This document shows positions 1 through 8,415 of a DNA stretch of 32,226 nt, one piece after another. Within the stretch, counting starts at the first letter, position 1; each line of letters starts with the position of its first letter. A program made the position numbers and the translations under genes. Below the pieces are notes generated by a model. That model ran no database searches and was not told the origin of the DNA. It saw only the letters and a program-made list of their open reading frames with translations. The DNA is taken from NCBI GenBank assembly GCA_017743475.1, contig JAGHYV010000053.1:1-32226 (forward strand). The letters run 5' to 3'. This DNA is from Roseiflexus sp. (GTDB lineage: Bacteria > Chloroflexota > Chloroflexia > Chloroflexales > Roseiflexaceae).

Positions 1-60
1 GTCGCACAGGATACCATCCCAGGCCAAAAAGCGCAAAATCTTATATAACGAGGTACTAGC

Positions 61-175
61 CGTGGGGCTGATGGAAATTGAGAATTTAATCCGGTATGCG
101 CCTCGCGCCGTCGGGCTGAAGCCCTCAGCTATGCGAGGCGAAGCCCGCCTGCGCGGGCTATACCGGATTATGTAT
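61..175. repeat. Dispersed intergenic repeat, left copy
   Basis: This segment matches, in inverted orientation, the repeat at 31994-32115. Shared blocks include the GGGCTGAAGCCC near-palindrome (113-124), the CGTCGGGC and GGTATGCGCC blocks, and a segment reading ATTGAGAA...ATCCGGTATG. At 142-159 the copy also holds a 7-bp hairpin (AGCCCGC / GCGGGCT, 4-nt loop). It sits just downstream of the polysaccharide operon and encodes no convincing protein. It looks like a non-autonomous short interspersed element or a folded intergenic repeat. No transposase or target duplication is visible. The outer boundaries are approximate. Confidence 0.7.
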
Positions 176-186
176 TCAAAAGACCA

Positions 187-1395
187 TTATGCACTGGCAA
201 TCGCACTGGCAAACATCTCCACCGTCACCACGTCTGCTGACACGCCCAGACGCGCCAGATCGCGCTGGATTTCGTCGCGGTAGATCGGATTCATCACAAT
301 AACCACGTCTGGTCGATACTCGCGCAAAAATGTCGGACTGACGATCTGTTGCCCGGTTCCTGCCATGAACATGCCATGCTTGTGCGGATTGATGTCCACG
401 GTATACGTGATCTCACGCTCGATGCCAAGCGTGGTGAGGAACGCGACCCCTTTCGATCCCGATCCCCACAGCACCACCCGTCGCCCGGCGGCGTACTGAT
501 CGTTGAGATACGACCGCCAGCGGTGCAGCACCTGCGGCACTTCACGACGCAACGTTGCAACCCCTGCAGCCGTGCGATCCAGGTCATCCTCCAGACCGGG
601 AAAGATGCGCCCGGCGCCACTGCCCGGTTGCGCCTCGATCATCAGATACTGGTCGCCGTAGTCGCGCCACAGGTCGATCACATCAAATCCGCACCGCCGG
701 AAGAGACGCGCGAGTGAACCAGGGGTAAAGTAGGAACAATGCTCATAGTAAATATCCCAGAACCCGATCTCCTCCAGCACGCGGGTTGTGTCTGGAACCT
801 GAAAGAAAACCGTTGTGTGGGGCTGATCGGCAAGCGTGCGTCGAACCATCCCCACAAACGCTGCTGTCTGATGGATGTGCTCCAGGGTCATCTTGCAGAC
901 GACGAAATCTGCATGCAGATGGGCATATTTTTCGGAATAGAAGTCGGTGATGAACGTCACACGCTCGCTGGGGCGCGCCAGGCTGCGCTGCGCAACATAT
1001 GCCGGGTCGATGCCGATGCCGCGATTTTCGCCCAGGTCGCACAGCAGAGTGATGAACTCCCCTTTGCCACACCCGATTTCAATAATGTCCTTCCCGCGCA
1101 GGTCGTAGCGTTCAATTAGATGCTCTGCCAGCCGGCGCGCAAACGCATTGAACGTCGGCGAATACCCCTGCGTTTCTTCGTAGCGTTCGGAATACTCGTG
1201 GAGCGACGGGTCGAACGCAGTATTGCTGATGAACCCGCATGCCCGGCAAAAGCCGAGGCGAATATCGCCACGCGGATAGGTGATGGCTTCCTTGCGGGTG
1301 GGGAGCAGCAACACGCTGTGTACTGGCACGCGCTCCAGTTCGTAGAAGATCTCCATTCCGACAGCGCTGCAACTTGGACAGGGTATAGCAGCCAT
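187..1395 (-). CDS. SAM-dependent C-methyltransferase-like protein with N-terminal zinc ribbon
   Basis: This 402-residue protein is the last gene of the operon. An N-terminal zinc ribbon is intact, with CxxC pairs at Cys6/Cys9 and Cys50/Cys53. A class I methyltransferase core follows, with the SAM-binding motif EIGCGKGEF at about residues 106-114. A C-terminal Rossmann-like region contains GSGSKG and resembles the C-terminal domain of sugar C-methyltransferases of the TylC3/NovU type. Those enzymes methylate a carbon of NDP-keto sugars, so this one probably adds a branch to an activated deoxy sugar in the cytoplasm. The start at 1395 was chosen because AAGAGGAA lies just upstream of the ATG. 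A longer in-frame reading to 1575 would run deep into the upstream gene and shows no family-like sequence. The exact sugar substrate cannot be read from sequence. Confidence 0.85.
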   Translation of the reverse strand: MAAIPCPSCSAVGMEIFYELERVPVHSVLLLPTRKEAITYPRGDIRLGFCRACGFISNTAFDPSLHEYSERYEETQGYSPTFNAFARRLAEHLIERYDLRGKDIIEIGCGKGEFITLLCDLGENRGIGIDPAYVAQRSLARPSERVTFITDFYSEKYAHLHADFVVCKMTLEHIHQTAAFVGMVRRTLADQPHTTVFFQVPDTTRVLEEIGFWDIYYEHCSYFTPGSLARLFRRCGFDVIDLWRDYGDQYLMIEAQPGSGAGRIFPGLEDDLDRTAAGVATLRREVPQVLHRWRSYLNDQYAAGRRVVLWGSGSKGVAFLTTLGIEREITYTVDINPHKHGMFMAGTGQQIVSPTFLREYRPDVVIVMNPIYRDEIQRDLARLGVSADVVTVEMFASAIASA

Positions 1396-1423
1396 AGCGT
1401 TCCTCTTGCATACAACTGGCGTA

Positions 1424-2656
1424 CTACACAATAATCGGACTGGGGATGGGAATGATGAACCTGCCGCCGCGCTGCCGATACTCCGCCTGCTGACGCAGAA
1501 TCTCGTCGGCGAAGTTCCACGCCAGCAGCAGGACATAATCCGGTTGCTGCTCCAGCAGCGCTGTGGGAGGGACAATCGGCAGATGGCTGCCGCTCATGAA
1601 CTTGCCCTGCTTGTATGGATTCAGATCGGCGACAAAATCGATCAGTCGGGTGTCGATCTGGCAGTATGCCAGCAATGTGGTGGCTTTGGCGGCAGCGCCA
1701 TATGCAGCGATCCGTTTGCCCTGCCGCTTCAATTCGTGCAACAGCGCCATCAATTCGTCGCGAATAATGTGCACCCGGTCGGCAAACGAACGATAGAAAT
1801 CAACCCGATCCACGCCGCGTTCGCGCTCCATCGCCAGCAAGTCCCGCACCCGTTCGCCAACATCCTCGCGCCGCGCAACGAACAGGCGTAACGATCCGCC
1901 ATGGATTGGAGTGCGCTCGACATCGTTGAGGTACAGACCATTGGCGCGGAACAGCCGGTCGAGCGCTGTCACTGAGAAGTAACAGAGATGCTGGTGATAA
2001 ATAGTATCGAACTCGCAGTGATCGACCAGATCAACCACATATGGGCATTCGATCACTGCAATACCGTCATCCTTGAGCATAATGCGGATACCACTCACGA
2101 AACCGTTGAGGTCGGGCACATGCGCCAGGACATTATTTGCCAAGAAGACATCAGCAGCCTTGCCCTCGTTGCGCAATTGCAGCGCCAGTTCTCTGGTAAA
2201 AAACGTATTGAGGGTAGGAATGCCAATCTTCCGCGCAGCCTCTGCCGGGGCGCGTGCCGGGTCGATGCCGAGCACCGGAATGTTGCGTTCGACAAAGTTC
2301 CGCAGCATATAGCCATCATTGCTGGCAGCCTCGACCACCAGGCTTTCCGGTCCCAGCGGACGCGACGCCATGATCGCCTGGGCGCTGCGGGCAAAATGGT
2401 TTAGCAACGATTTCGAGACTGACGAAAAGTAGGGGTATTCGGCATAAAACAGCACTTCGGGATCAACGGTTTCCTGAATCTGGAGCAGCGCCGAATCCGG
2501 GCAAAACACCAGCGTCAGCGGTGCGAATGGCTCCTCACCGCCGAGTTGATCTGCCGTGAGCAACCGATCCGCCAGCGGCGTGACGCCGAACGACAGGATC
2601 GGCAGCAGATTGGGCGAACCGCTGGCACGGCAGCGTTGTTCAACACGGTACAGCAT
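1424..2656 (-). CDS. C-methyltransferase-like protein with altered zinc-binding cysteines
   Basis: This 410-residue protein has the same three-part layout as its downstream neighbour. The N-terminal region resembles the putative zinc-binding domain of sugar C-methyltransferases. The SAM-binding motif is [10 protein letters not shown], and the C-terminal Rossmann-like part has [11 protein letters not shown]. It likely acts on an NDP-keto sugar made by the rfbF and SDR genes just upstream. The two zinc pairs usually written CxxC read CRAS (Cys9/Ser12) and CPDS (Cys52/Ser55), so the metal site is probably lost. The start at 2656 is preferred because GAGGAAGG (2662-2669) precedes it at normal spacing; the ATG at 2671 has no such site. 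It lies 28 bases before the next methyltransferase gene and is clearly in the same transcript. The substrate is unknown. Confidence 0.83.
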   Translation of the reverse strand: MLYRVEQRCRASGSPNLLPILSFGVTPLADRLLTADQLGGEEPFAPLTLVFCPDSALLQIQETVDPEVLFYAEYPYFSSVSKSLLNHFARSAQAIMASRPLGPESLVVEAASNDGYMLRNFVERNIPVLGIDPARAPAEAARKIGIPTLNTFFTRELALQLRNEGKAADVFLANNVLAHVPDLNGFVSGIRIMLKDDGIAVIECPYVVDLVDHCEFDTIYHQHLCYFSVTALDRLFRANGLYLNDVERTPIHGGSLRLFVARREDVGERVRDLLAMERERGVDRVDFYRSFADRVHIIRDELMALLHELKRQGKRIAAYGAAAKATTLLAYCQIDTRLIDFVADLNPYKQGKFMSGSHLPIVPPTALLEQQPDYVLLLAWNFADEILRQQAEYRQRGGRFIIPIPSPIIV

Positions 2657-2684
2657 GGCAACCTTCCTCATCTATCACTCGCTG

Positions 2685-3734
2685 CTACGCCGATCCAACC
2701 GCCAGCGCCTGCTCAGACCAGCGCAACGACGAGTCGAGTCGTCCCGACGCGATCAATTTGCGAATACGGTCGATGCGCTTGTACCGCGGACCCTCAAAAT
2801 CTTCGAGTTTCAACCCGATTGTGCGGTAGGCGTCGTAGAGTTCCTGCGCGCCCTTTCGCGCATCCCAGACAGGCTGAAAACTCGGCAGCACGCGCTGAAT
2901 CTTCGAGCAATTGACGCGGTAATTTCGCTTATCGGATTGTGCGCCCTCGGCGAACTGAATCCGGCATCCGGGCACCGTCTCATACACAATCTGCGCCAGA
3001 TCGCGGATGCGATAATTATCCTCATTGCGCCCGACGTTGAACGCCTCGTTGTGGATCAACTCGCGTGGCGCTTCGAGCACGGCGATAAACGCGCGCGCAA
3101 TGTCGGCGATATGCACAATGGGTCGCCAGGGTGTGCCATCGCTCTTCAGGTAGACCAGACCCGTCGTGTATGCCCAGGCGACAAGGTTATTCAGCACCAG
3201 GTCGAAGCGCAGACGCGGCGATACACCATAGGCAGTAGCATTGCGCAAATATGTTGGGCTAAAGTCGGCATCGGCGAGTTTCGCTAGGTCTTTCTCAACC
3301 AGAACCTTCGAGCGACCGTAGGGGGTCACTGGATTGAACGGCGAGGTTTCGTCCAGCATATCATCACCGGCAGCCCCATAGGCGCTGCACGACGATGAGA
3401 AAATAAAGCGCTTGATGCCTGCCTGCTTTGCCAGCATCGCTAGGCGTACCGACGCCAGATAGTTGATTTCGTAAGTCAACTGCGGATCGAGGTCGCCAAG
3501 CGGATCATTTGACAGACCGGCGAGGTGCATTACAGCATCGACGCCGTGCAGATCGGACGCTTCGACATCACGAATATCTTTCCGAATCTCCGGAACCTCG
3601 ACCGGCGGCTCGCCGAACGTGCAATCCTCGAACAGATCGCTATCCAGACCAATCACCTCATAGCCGCGTTCGAGCAGCATCGGTGTGAGCACCGTTCCGA
3701 TATACCCTTTGTGTCCTGTGACTAACACGCGCAT
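2685..3734 (-). CDS. NAD(P)-dependent epimerase/dehydratase (extended SDR)
   Basis: This 349-residue protein is an extended short-chain dehydrogenase/reductase acting on nucleotide sugars. The dinucleotide-binding motif GHKGYIG is at residues 7-13, followed by an acidic residue at the end of beta-2 (GLDSD). The active site has the SSSCSAYG segment and YGRSK, which is the YxxxK catalytic pair. [13 protein letters not shown] is typical of the nucleotide-sugar-binding half. Family members catalyse 4,6-dehydration, 4-epimerisation or 4-keto reduction. It does not look like classical RfbG (CDP-glucose 4,6-dehydratase), so epimerase or reductase is more likely. AAAGGA lies 8 bases before the start. 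It sits between rfbF and two C-methyltransferases, an arrangement expected for synthesis of a branched deoxy sugar. Confidence 0.88.
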   Translation of the reverse strand: MRVLVTGHKGYIGTVLTPMLLERGYEVIGLDSDLFEDCTFGEPPVEVPEIRKDIRDVEASDLHGVDAVMHLAGLSNDPLGDLDPQLTYEINYLASVRLAMLAKQAGIKRFIFSSSCSAYGAAGDDMLDETSPFNPVTPYGRSKVLVEKDLAKLADADFSPTYLRNATAYGVSPRLRFDLVLNNLVAWAYTTGLVYLKSDGTPWRPIVHIADIARAFIAVLEAPRELIHNEAFNVGRNEDNYRIRDLAQIVYETVPGCRIQFAEGAQSDKRNYRVNCSKIQRVLPSFQPVWDARKGAQELYDAYRTIGLKLEDFEGPRYKRIDRIRKLIASGRLDSSLRWSEQALAVGSA

Positions 3735-3775
3735 GGTTGCATCCTTTCAGCACATTCCCATCGGATACGGCGACG

Positions 3776-4546
3776 CTACTCCCAGATCTTCCAGGGTGCT
3801 TTGCCGGTTTGCCAGAGACTTTCGAGCAACTTTTTATCGCGCAGCGTATCCATACACTGCCAGAAGGAGGTGTGTTTGTATGCCATCAGTTGCCCTTCGC
3901 GCGCCAGGCGCTGCAATGGCTCACGCTCCCAGGCAGTATCGTCGCCGTCGATATAGTCGAACACTGCCGGTTCGAGCACAAAAAATGCGCCGTTGATCCA
4001 TCCCTCGCCAGTCTGCGGTTTTTCATTGAACTCGATGATTCGATCCCCATCCAGTTCCAGGTGCCCAAAGCGCGCTGGTGGACGCACAGCAGTCAGCGTT
4101 GCCAGTTTGCCATGTGATCGGTGAAATTCGAGCAGGGCATGCAGATTAACATCCGAAACACCGTCGCCCCAGGTCAACATAAAGGTCTCATTGCCGAGAT
4201 ACGGCGCCAGGCGTTTGATCCGCCCACCGGTGTTCGTCGGAATGCCGGTATCGATCAATTCCACATTCCAGTCCGGACGATAGCCGCCATTCATTTCAAC
4301 GACGCCAGAGCGCAGGTTGACCTTCAGATTGCTGTTGAGCGAGCAGTAATCAACCATGTACTTCTTGATGACTTCCCCTTTGTAGCCGAGGGCGATGACA
4401 AAGTCTTTGAAGCCGTAATACGAGTAGTGCATCATAATGTGCCAAAGGATCGGGCGACCGCCGATCTCGACCATTGGTTTCGGCTTAACTTCAGTCTCCT
4501 CCGAGAGGCGTGATCCGACTCCACCTGCGAGAATAGCGACTTTCAT
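3776..4546 (-). CDS. rfbF: Glucose-1-phosphate cytidylyltransferase
   Basis: RfbF forms CDP-glucose from glucose-1-phosphate and CTP, the entry step to CDP-deoxy sugars (paratose, abequose, tyvelose and related). The 256-residue length matches the family. The N-terminal nucleotide-binding signature LAGGVGSRLSEET and the KPKPMVEIGGRPILWHIM block are characteristic of this enzyme rather than of RmlA. WGDGVSD carries the metal-binding Asp, and WINGAFFVLEP and the FWQCMDTLRDK end are also typical. Its ATG overlaps the stop of the upstream glycosyltransferase as ATGA, indicating translational coupling. No rfbG or rfbH partner is visible in the window; these may lie elsewhere or beyond the left edge. 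Confidence 0.93.
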   Translation of the reverse strand: MKVAILAGGVGSRLSEETEVKPKPMVEIGGRPILWHIMMHYSYYGFKDFVIALGYKGEVIKKYMVDYCSLNSNLKVNLRSGVVEMNGGYRPDWNVELIDTGIPTNTGGRIKRLAPYLGNETFMLTWGDGVSDVNLHALLEFHRSHGKLATLTAVRPPARFGHLELDGDRIIEFNEKPQTGEGWINGAFFVLEPAVFDYIDGDDTAWEREPLQRLAREGQLMAYKHTSFWQCMDTLRDKKLLESLWQTGKAPWKIWE

Positions 4547-5505
4547 AGCGAGTTCCTCCGTGCAACCGTTGTAAGATCCGTTTTACGCATGCGGCGTAGC
4601 GCCCGTGCCCCTAGTTGACGTCCGGCATGCACAACATCATTCCCCATCCGCGCCCAATTGTGATCGGAGGCAATCCAGTGCAGTAAGGCAACATAGCAGC
4701 GTCGTGTCTCCTCCGGTGGGAGAGGTGTTGCGCGAATGGCTTTGATGTACTCGTAGAGTGTGCGAAAATACGGCATCACGATTTTGCCTTCGTTCGCTGG
4801 ATCGAACCAGGCGGCACGGGCACGCAGTTTCGCCACGCGCACTGACTGCGCCGGATGACGGCGTGAAATGAACAGATGCTCAGGCACTTCATAGAAGGGT
4901 CCGAGCAACCCCAGTCGCGCCAGCAGTATCCGATCTGATGGTACATATGCGCCTATCAGCGGTGTGCGTCGCAGCACATCAGCGCGTATGACGCCGAATA
5001 CCTGAAAGCAGGGATGGCCGATGCAGATCAGGTCGTGAAAGCGAACGCTCGCCAGAGGCGATTCAGTGCGCAGACGTTCGTCGTAGGTGTACAGCGTATG
5101 ACCTGCCGGGTCGATGACACGGGTGCGACTGAAGGCGAGCACGACCTGCGGATCACGGTCGAGCGCCGCCACGCACCGTTCAAGAAACGTCGGTGCGATC
5201 AGATCATCGTGGGCATGCCACTTGAAATACACGCCGCGCGCCAGACTGAAGGCATAGTTGAAATTCCACGCTGCACCGCGGTTGATCTCGTGGCGCACAT
5301 ACCGGACGCGGGGATCACGCATCGTGTACGCGTGGCAGATCTCTGGCGTGGCGTCGGTTGAGGCGTTATCCGAAATAATCACCTCAAAATCGCCAAATGT
5401 CTGTGCCAGGATGGAATCAATCGCCTGACTCACAAAGTTTTGCCCGTTGTAGATGGGGAGCGCAATACTGACACGCGGTACATCGTTGCTCATGCCTTTA
5501 TGCAC
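4543..5505 (-). CDS. GT2 glycosyltransferase (tandem copy A)
   Basis: This 320-residue protein is a GT-A-fold family 2 transferase. The N-terminal part reads IALPIYNG then IISDNASTDATPEIC, the usual nucleotide-binding segment. HAHDDL carries the metal-binding Asp pair. The protein has no membrane segment, so it probably acts at the inner face of the membrane on a lipid-linked glycan. It is a close paralogue of the upstream neighbour, with a nearly identical stretch at 5311-5412. The GTG at 5505 was chosen because GGAAGG stands 8 bases upstream; the in-frame ATG at 5493 is a possible alternative. Its stop overlaps the rfbF start. Donor and acceptor sugars are unknown. Confidence 0.87.
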   Translation of the reverse strand: MHKGMSNDVPRVSIALPIYNGQNFVSQAIDSILAQTFGDFEVIISDNASTDATPEICHAYTMRDPRVRYVRHEINRGAAWNFNYAFSLARGVYFKWHAHDDLIAPTFLERCVAALDRDPQVVLAFSRTRVIDPAGHTLYTYDERLRTESPLASVRFHDLICIGHPCFQVFGVIRADVLRRTPLIGAYVPSDRILLARLGLLGPFYEVPEHLFISRRHPAQSVRVAKLRARAAWFDPANEGKIVMPYFRTLYEYIKAIRATPLPPEETRRCYVALLHWIASDHNWARMGNDVVHAGRQLGARALRRMRKTDLTTVARRNSL

Positions 5506-5534
5506 CCTTATGACCTTCCTGCCGATTTTCCGCC

Positions 5535-6494
5535 TTATGTCGCCCAGGTTGCTTTATGTATCACCAGACGGGTCGCGACCGCGAGGTCGTTCAACATTTC
5601 CCAGCGCGTTCGCCGCAACCACCACTGCATATGGGCATAACAGAGCAGACGATCGTGCCATGCCAGCGGCACACGCCCGATCACGCGCAGGAGTTCGAGC
5701 GTCCACCGCCAGTGAGTCAGCTCGATCTTGCCGCGATTACGCGGATCGAACCAGACCTGACGCTTCTGATAGTCACGATTTGCCTGCACTGAGGCTTCCT
5801 CGTGATCGCGTCGCAGGAAAAGATACTCCGGCACTTCGTAGAATTCGCCCCGCAGGATCAACTCAGCCAGCAGGATCATGTCCGACGACGAATAAGCGCC
5901 GATCAGCACCGTCTGGCGCAATACGTCGGTGCGAATGAGCCCAAAGATTGCGTTGATCCAGTTACGCGCCACCCGCAAATAGGCATAATACCGGGAGAAC
6001 GCCGACGCCTGGCGAAAGTGCAGGCTGTCTTCATCGTAGCCAATCACGCGATCGTGTTCATCGATAAACACGGTTTTCGAGTGACAGAGTACAACGCTAG
6101 GATGAGCATCGAGCACGGCGACGCACTGTTCGAGATAGGTTGGCGCGAGCAGATCATCGTGGGCATGCCACCTGAAGTACATACCGCGCGCCAGATGAAA
6201 CACGCGGTTGTAGTTTGGTGCAGCGCCCAGATTGCGCTCGTTCCGCACATACCTGATGCGGGGATCACGCATCGTGTACGCGCGGCAGATCTCCGGCGTG
6301 GCGTCGGTTGAGGCGTTATCCGAAATAATTACCTCAAAATCGCCAAATGTCTGCGCCAGGATCGACTCCAGCGCTGAGGCAAGGTACCGCTCACCGTTGT
6401 ATACTGGTAAACCGATGCTCACTCGCGGAGTTGGGTCTTTCCCGATTCGATTGACGACCATACGATGTGTTACTGCCGTTTGTGAGGATTTCAT
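5535..6494 (-). CDS. GT2 glycosyltransferase (tandem copy B)
   Basis: This 319-residue family 2 glycosyltransferase parallels copy A along most of its length. It shares the IISDNASTDATPEIC block, an HAHDDLLAPT metal-binding segment and a C-terminal segment rich in Trp and Arg. The two genes are adjacent and same-sense, with a nearly identical tract of about 100 bases in the 5' half, so they arose by tandem duplication with later divergence or gene conversion. A good promoter lies just upstream (6518-6546). The ATG at 6494 has only a weak ribosome site. A second ATG at residue 12 is possible and lies closer to the start of the conserved fold. Substrates are not predictable. Confidence 0.87.
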   Translation of the reverse strand: MKSSQTAVTHRMVVNRIGKDPTPRVSIGLPVYNGERYLASALESILAQTFGDFEVIISDNASTDATPEICRAYTMRDPRIRYVRNERNLGAAPNYNRVFHLARGMYFRWHAHDDLLAPTYLEQCVAVLDAHPSVVLCHSKTVFIDEHDRVIGYDEDSLHFRQASAFSRYYAYLRVARNWINAIFGLIRTDVLRQTVLIGAYSSSDMILLAELILRGEFYEVPEYLFLRRDHEEASVQANRDYQKRQVWFDPRNRGKIELTHWRWTLELLRVIGRVPLAWHDRLLCYAHMQWWLRRTRWEMLNDLAVATRLVIHKATWAT

Positions 6495-6517
6495 AGGCTG
6501 GAATAGCTACGATTTCT

Positions 6518-6546
6518 ACTATAAACGGTCAAGAGAACTTTTTCAA
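6518..6546 (-). promoter_or_regulatory. Internal sigma-70-type promoter before the tandem GT2 genes
   Basis: On the minus strand a -35 box TTGAAA (6541-6546) and a -10 box TATAGT (6518-6523) are separated by exactly 17 bases. They lie in the AT-rich gap between gmhA and the GT2 gene, with the expected transcript start about 17 bases before the ATG. This is seen in sequence; activity is inferred. Confidence 0.62.
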
Positions 6547-6603
6547 TTGCAATCTGTTTATTAACCTGGAAATAGTCGGGTAGTGTTGTTCAAAATTTTG
6601 TCA

Positions 6604-7194
6604 TTATTCAAACAGAGTACGTTCAACGATTTCGCACACGACATGCGCGACAGTGATATGCACTTCTTGAATGCGCGCCGTATTGTGCGATGGAACGCAC
6701 AGACAGAGATCGACGTGGTCAACCAGCGTTCCGCCCGATGCGCCGGTGAGTCCGACGGTTGCCATGCCGCCGTTGCGCGCGGCGCGCATGGCAGCAATGA
6801 CGCTCGCCGAGATGCCGCTGGTGCTGATCCCGATGACCATATCGCCGGGGCGTCCCAGCGCCTCCACCTGGCGGGCAAAGACGCGCTCGTAGCCGTAATC
6901 GTTGCTGATAGCTGTCAGAATTGAGGTGTCGGTCGTCAGTGCGATCGCTGGCAATCCGTGCCGCTCACGGCGGAAGCGGCTGACGAACTCGGCGGCGATG
7001 TGTTGCGCATCCGCTGCGCTGCCGCCGTTGCCACATAGCAACAGTTTGCCGCCGCGCCGGAATGTCTCGACAACCCGTTCCGCAATCGCAACAATCACCG
7101 GCGCCTGCGTCTCGATGGTGCGGCGCTTGACGTCGATGCTCGCTTCAATCTCATCAATCACCCAGCGGGTGAAAGAGTCGGATGGTGAGTTCAT
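6604..7194 (-). CDS. gmhA: D-sedoheptulose-7-phosphate isomerase-like SIS protein
   Basis: GmhA converts sedoheptulose 7-phosphate to D-glycero-D-manno-heptose 7-phosphate, the first step to activated heptoses. The 196-residue length and single SIS domain fit the family. Recognisable parts are LLLCGNGGSAADAQHIAAEF, the ALTTDTS segment, and GISTSGIS, which binds the phosphate. The C-terminal EVHITVAHVVCEIVE carries the Glu and His of the active site. AGGAA lies 7 bases before the ATG. The gene is embedded between GT4 and GT2 genes, implying a heptose or a related sugar in the glycan. No hddA, gmhB or hddC partner is present in the window, so a different sugar-phosphate isomerase role remains possible. 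Confidence 0.85.
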   Translation of the reverse strand: MNSPSDSFTRWVIDEIEASIDVKRRTIETQAPVIVAIAERVVETFRRGGKLLLCGNGGSAADAQHIAAEFVSRFRRERHGLPAIALTTDTSILTAISNDYGYERVFARQVEALGRPGDMVIGISTSGISASVIAAMRAARNGGMATVGLTGASGGTLVDHVDLCLCVPSHNTARIQEVHITVAHVVCEIVERTLFE

Positions 7195-7223
7195 ACACAG
7201 TTCCTGAGTTGCATGTCCGACAG

Positions 7224-8399
7224 TTACACAGTCCCATCACGCGCCATCAGCGAGCGACCGTGCGTCAGCGCCGCTTTGTACAATCCGATGTACTTCTGCG
7301 CTACTGAGTCCATTGCATAACGCTCGACAATGCGCTGACGCGCGCGCGCGCCCCACGCTGGCATACTGAATGCTTCCGGCAGCGCCCGCGCAAGCGCAGC
7401 AACATCCTCCGGCGCAATCAGTCGCCCGTTCTGTCCATCATCGATCAGTTCCGCCGCTCCGCCAACTCGTGTTGCGATACAGGGGAGACCGCATGCCATC
7501 GCCTCGAGGAGCGCAACCGGCATGCCTTCGGTACGCGAGGGGAGCACAAAAGCGTCAGCTGCCCGCAGATACGATGCGGTATCGGTTGTGCTGCCGGTGA
7601 AGATCACCGACCGATCAAGCCCTAGGCTGTGCACCTGCTGCACCAGGCGCTCACGCAGTTCACCATCGCCGACCAGTACCAGACGGGCATCGGCAAGCGC
7701 GGCATCACGTTGCGCCCAGGCATTGAGCAGAATATCAAGCCCTTTGGCGACGGTAAAACGTCCAGCAAACATGATCAGCGGCGCGTCGGGCAGATGGAGG
7801 TTTCGTCGCAGTGCTTGCCGTTCTGCAGGAGTCGCTGGCGCAAACCGTTCGACATCCACGCCATTCGGAATATCCCAGATACGTGCCTCCGGCACGCCCA
7901 TCGTGCGCAGTTCGTGGTGGATATCGCGCGCAATTGCAACGAATGCATCACCCCAAAGCAGCGCAGCCGCAACGCGTAGTTTGCCGGTCAGCGGACGGAG
8001 CCTGGTAATCTTTGCCACGTCACCGCGTGGACCGCGCCCATGCGGATTGATAACCAGACGCTTTCCCGGCAGTGCGCGCCCCATCAGCGCCAGCGTCATG
8101 GGCGAAATCATCTGGTGGCAGTGCAGAATCTGGTATCGCCGCCGTTCACGCAGCAGAACTGCCAGACCCGCGATCAGATAACTCCATCCGGCAATCGCGC
8201 GCCCTCCTGAAACGCCAACACGATACGTCGGTATGCCTTCGACTTCTTCGTATGATGCGGCGCCAGGATACGGACGGGTAACGACCATCACATCAACGCC
8301 ACGCGACCGCAAGGCGCGACTGAGCGCCAATGTATGCGTCTGTGCACCGCCGACCGAAGGATAGAAATCGTGCATGACCATGGCCACGCCAATCGTCAT
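7224..8399 (-). CDS. GT4 glycosyltransferase
   Basis: This 391-residue protein is a GT-B-fold family 4 transferase. The N-terminal domain has YPSVGGAQTHTLALSRAL, the glycine-rich acceptor-side loop. The C-terminal domain has FAGRFTVAKGLDILLNAW and the E-x7-E signature in EGMPVALLEAMACG, which binds the nucleotide-sugar donor. The start at 8399 was chosen because GGAGG stands 8 bases upstream and the protein then begins with the usual first beta strand; a longer reading to 8588 runs into the neighbouring gene without family features. It probably adds one residue to the lipid-linked repeat unit at the cytoplasmic face. The sugar is unknown. Confidence 0.88.
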   Translation of the reverse strand: MTIGVAMVMHDFYPSVGGAQTHTLALSRALRSRGVDVMVVTRPYPGAASYEEVEGIPTYRVGVSGGRAIAGWSYLIAGLAVLLRERRRYQILHCHQMISPMTLALMGRALPGKRLVINPHGRGPRGDVAKITRLRPLTGKLRVAAALLWGDAFVAIARDIHHELRTMGVPEARIWDIPNGVDVERFAPATPAERQALRRNLHLPDAPLIMFAGRFTVAKGLDILLNAWAQRDAALADARLVLVGDGELRERLVQQVHSLGLDRSVIFTGSTTDTASYLRAADAFVLPSRTEGMPVALLEAMACGLPCIATRVGGAAELIDDGQNGRLIAPEDVAALARALPEAFSMPAWGARARQRIVERYAMDSVAQKYIGLYKAALTHGRSLMARDGTV

Positions 8400-8415
8400 A
8401 GAGCCAGCCTCCGAA

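Noticed and set aside
142-159. Hairpin downstream of the glycan operon as a terminator
   Set aside because: The stem is good, but no T-tract follows in either direction, and it belongs to the dispersed repeat.
62-283. Plus-strand open frame of 73 codons at the left end
   Set aside because: Most of it lies in the dispersed repeat and it then runs antisense into the methyltransferase gene.
3776-4546. RmlA-type thymidylyltransferase as an alternative to RfbF
   Set aside because: The LSEETEVKPKPM and FWQCMDTLRDK segments are those of the cytidylyltransferase family, and no rmlBCD genes are nearby.
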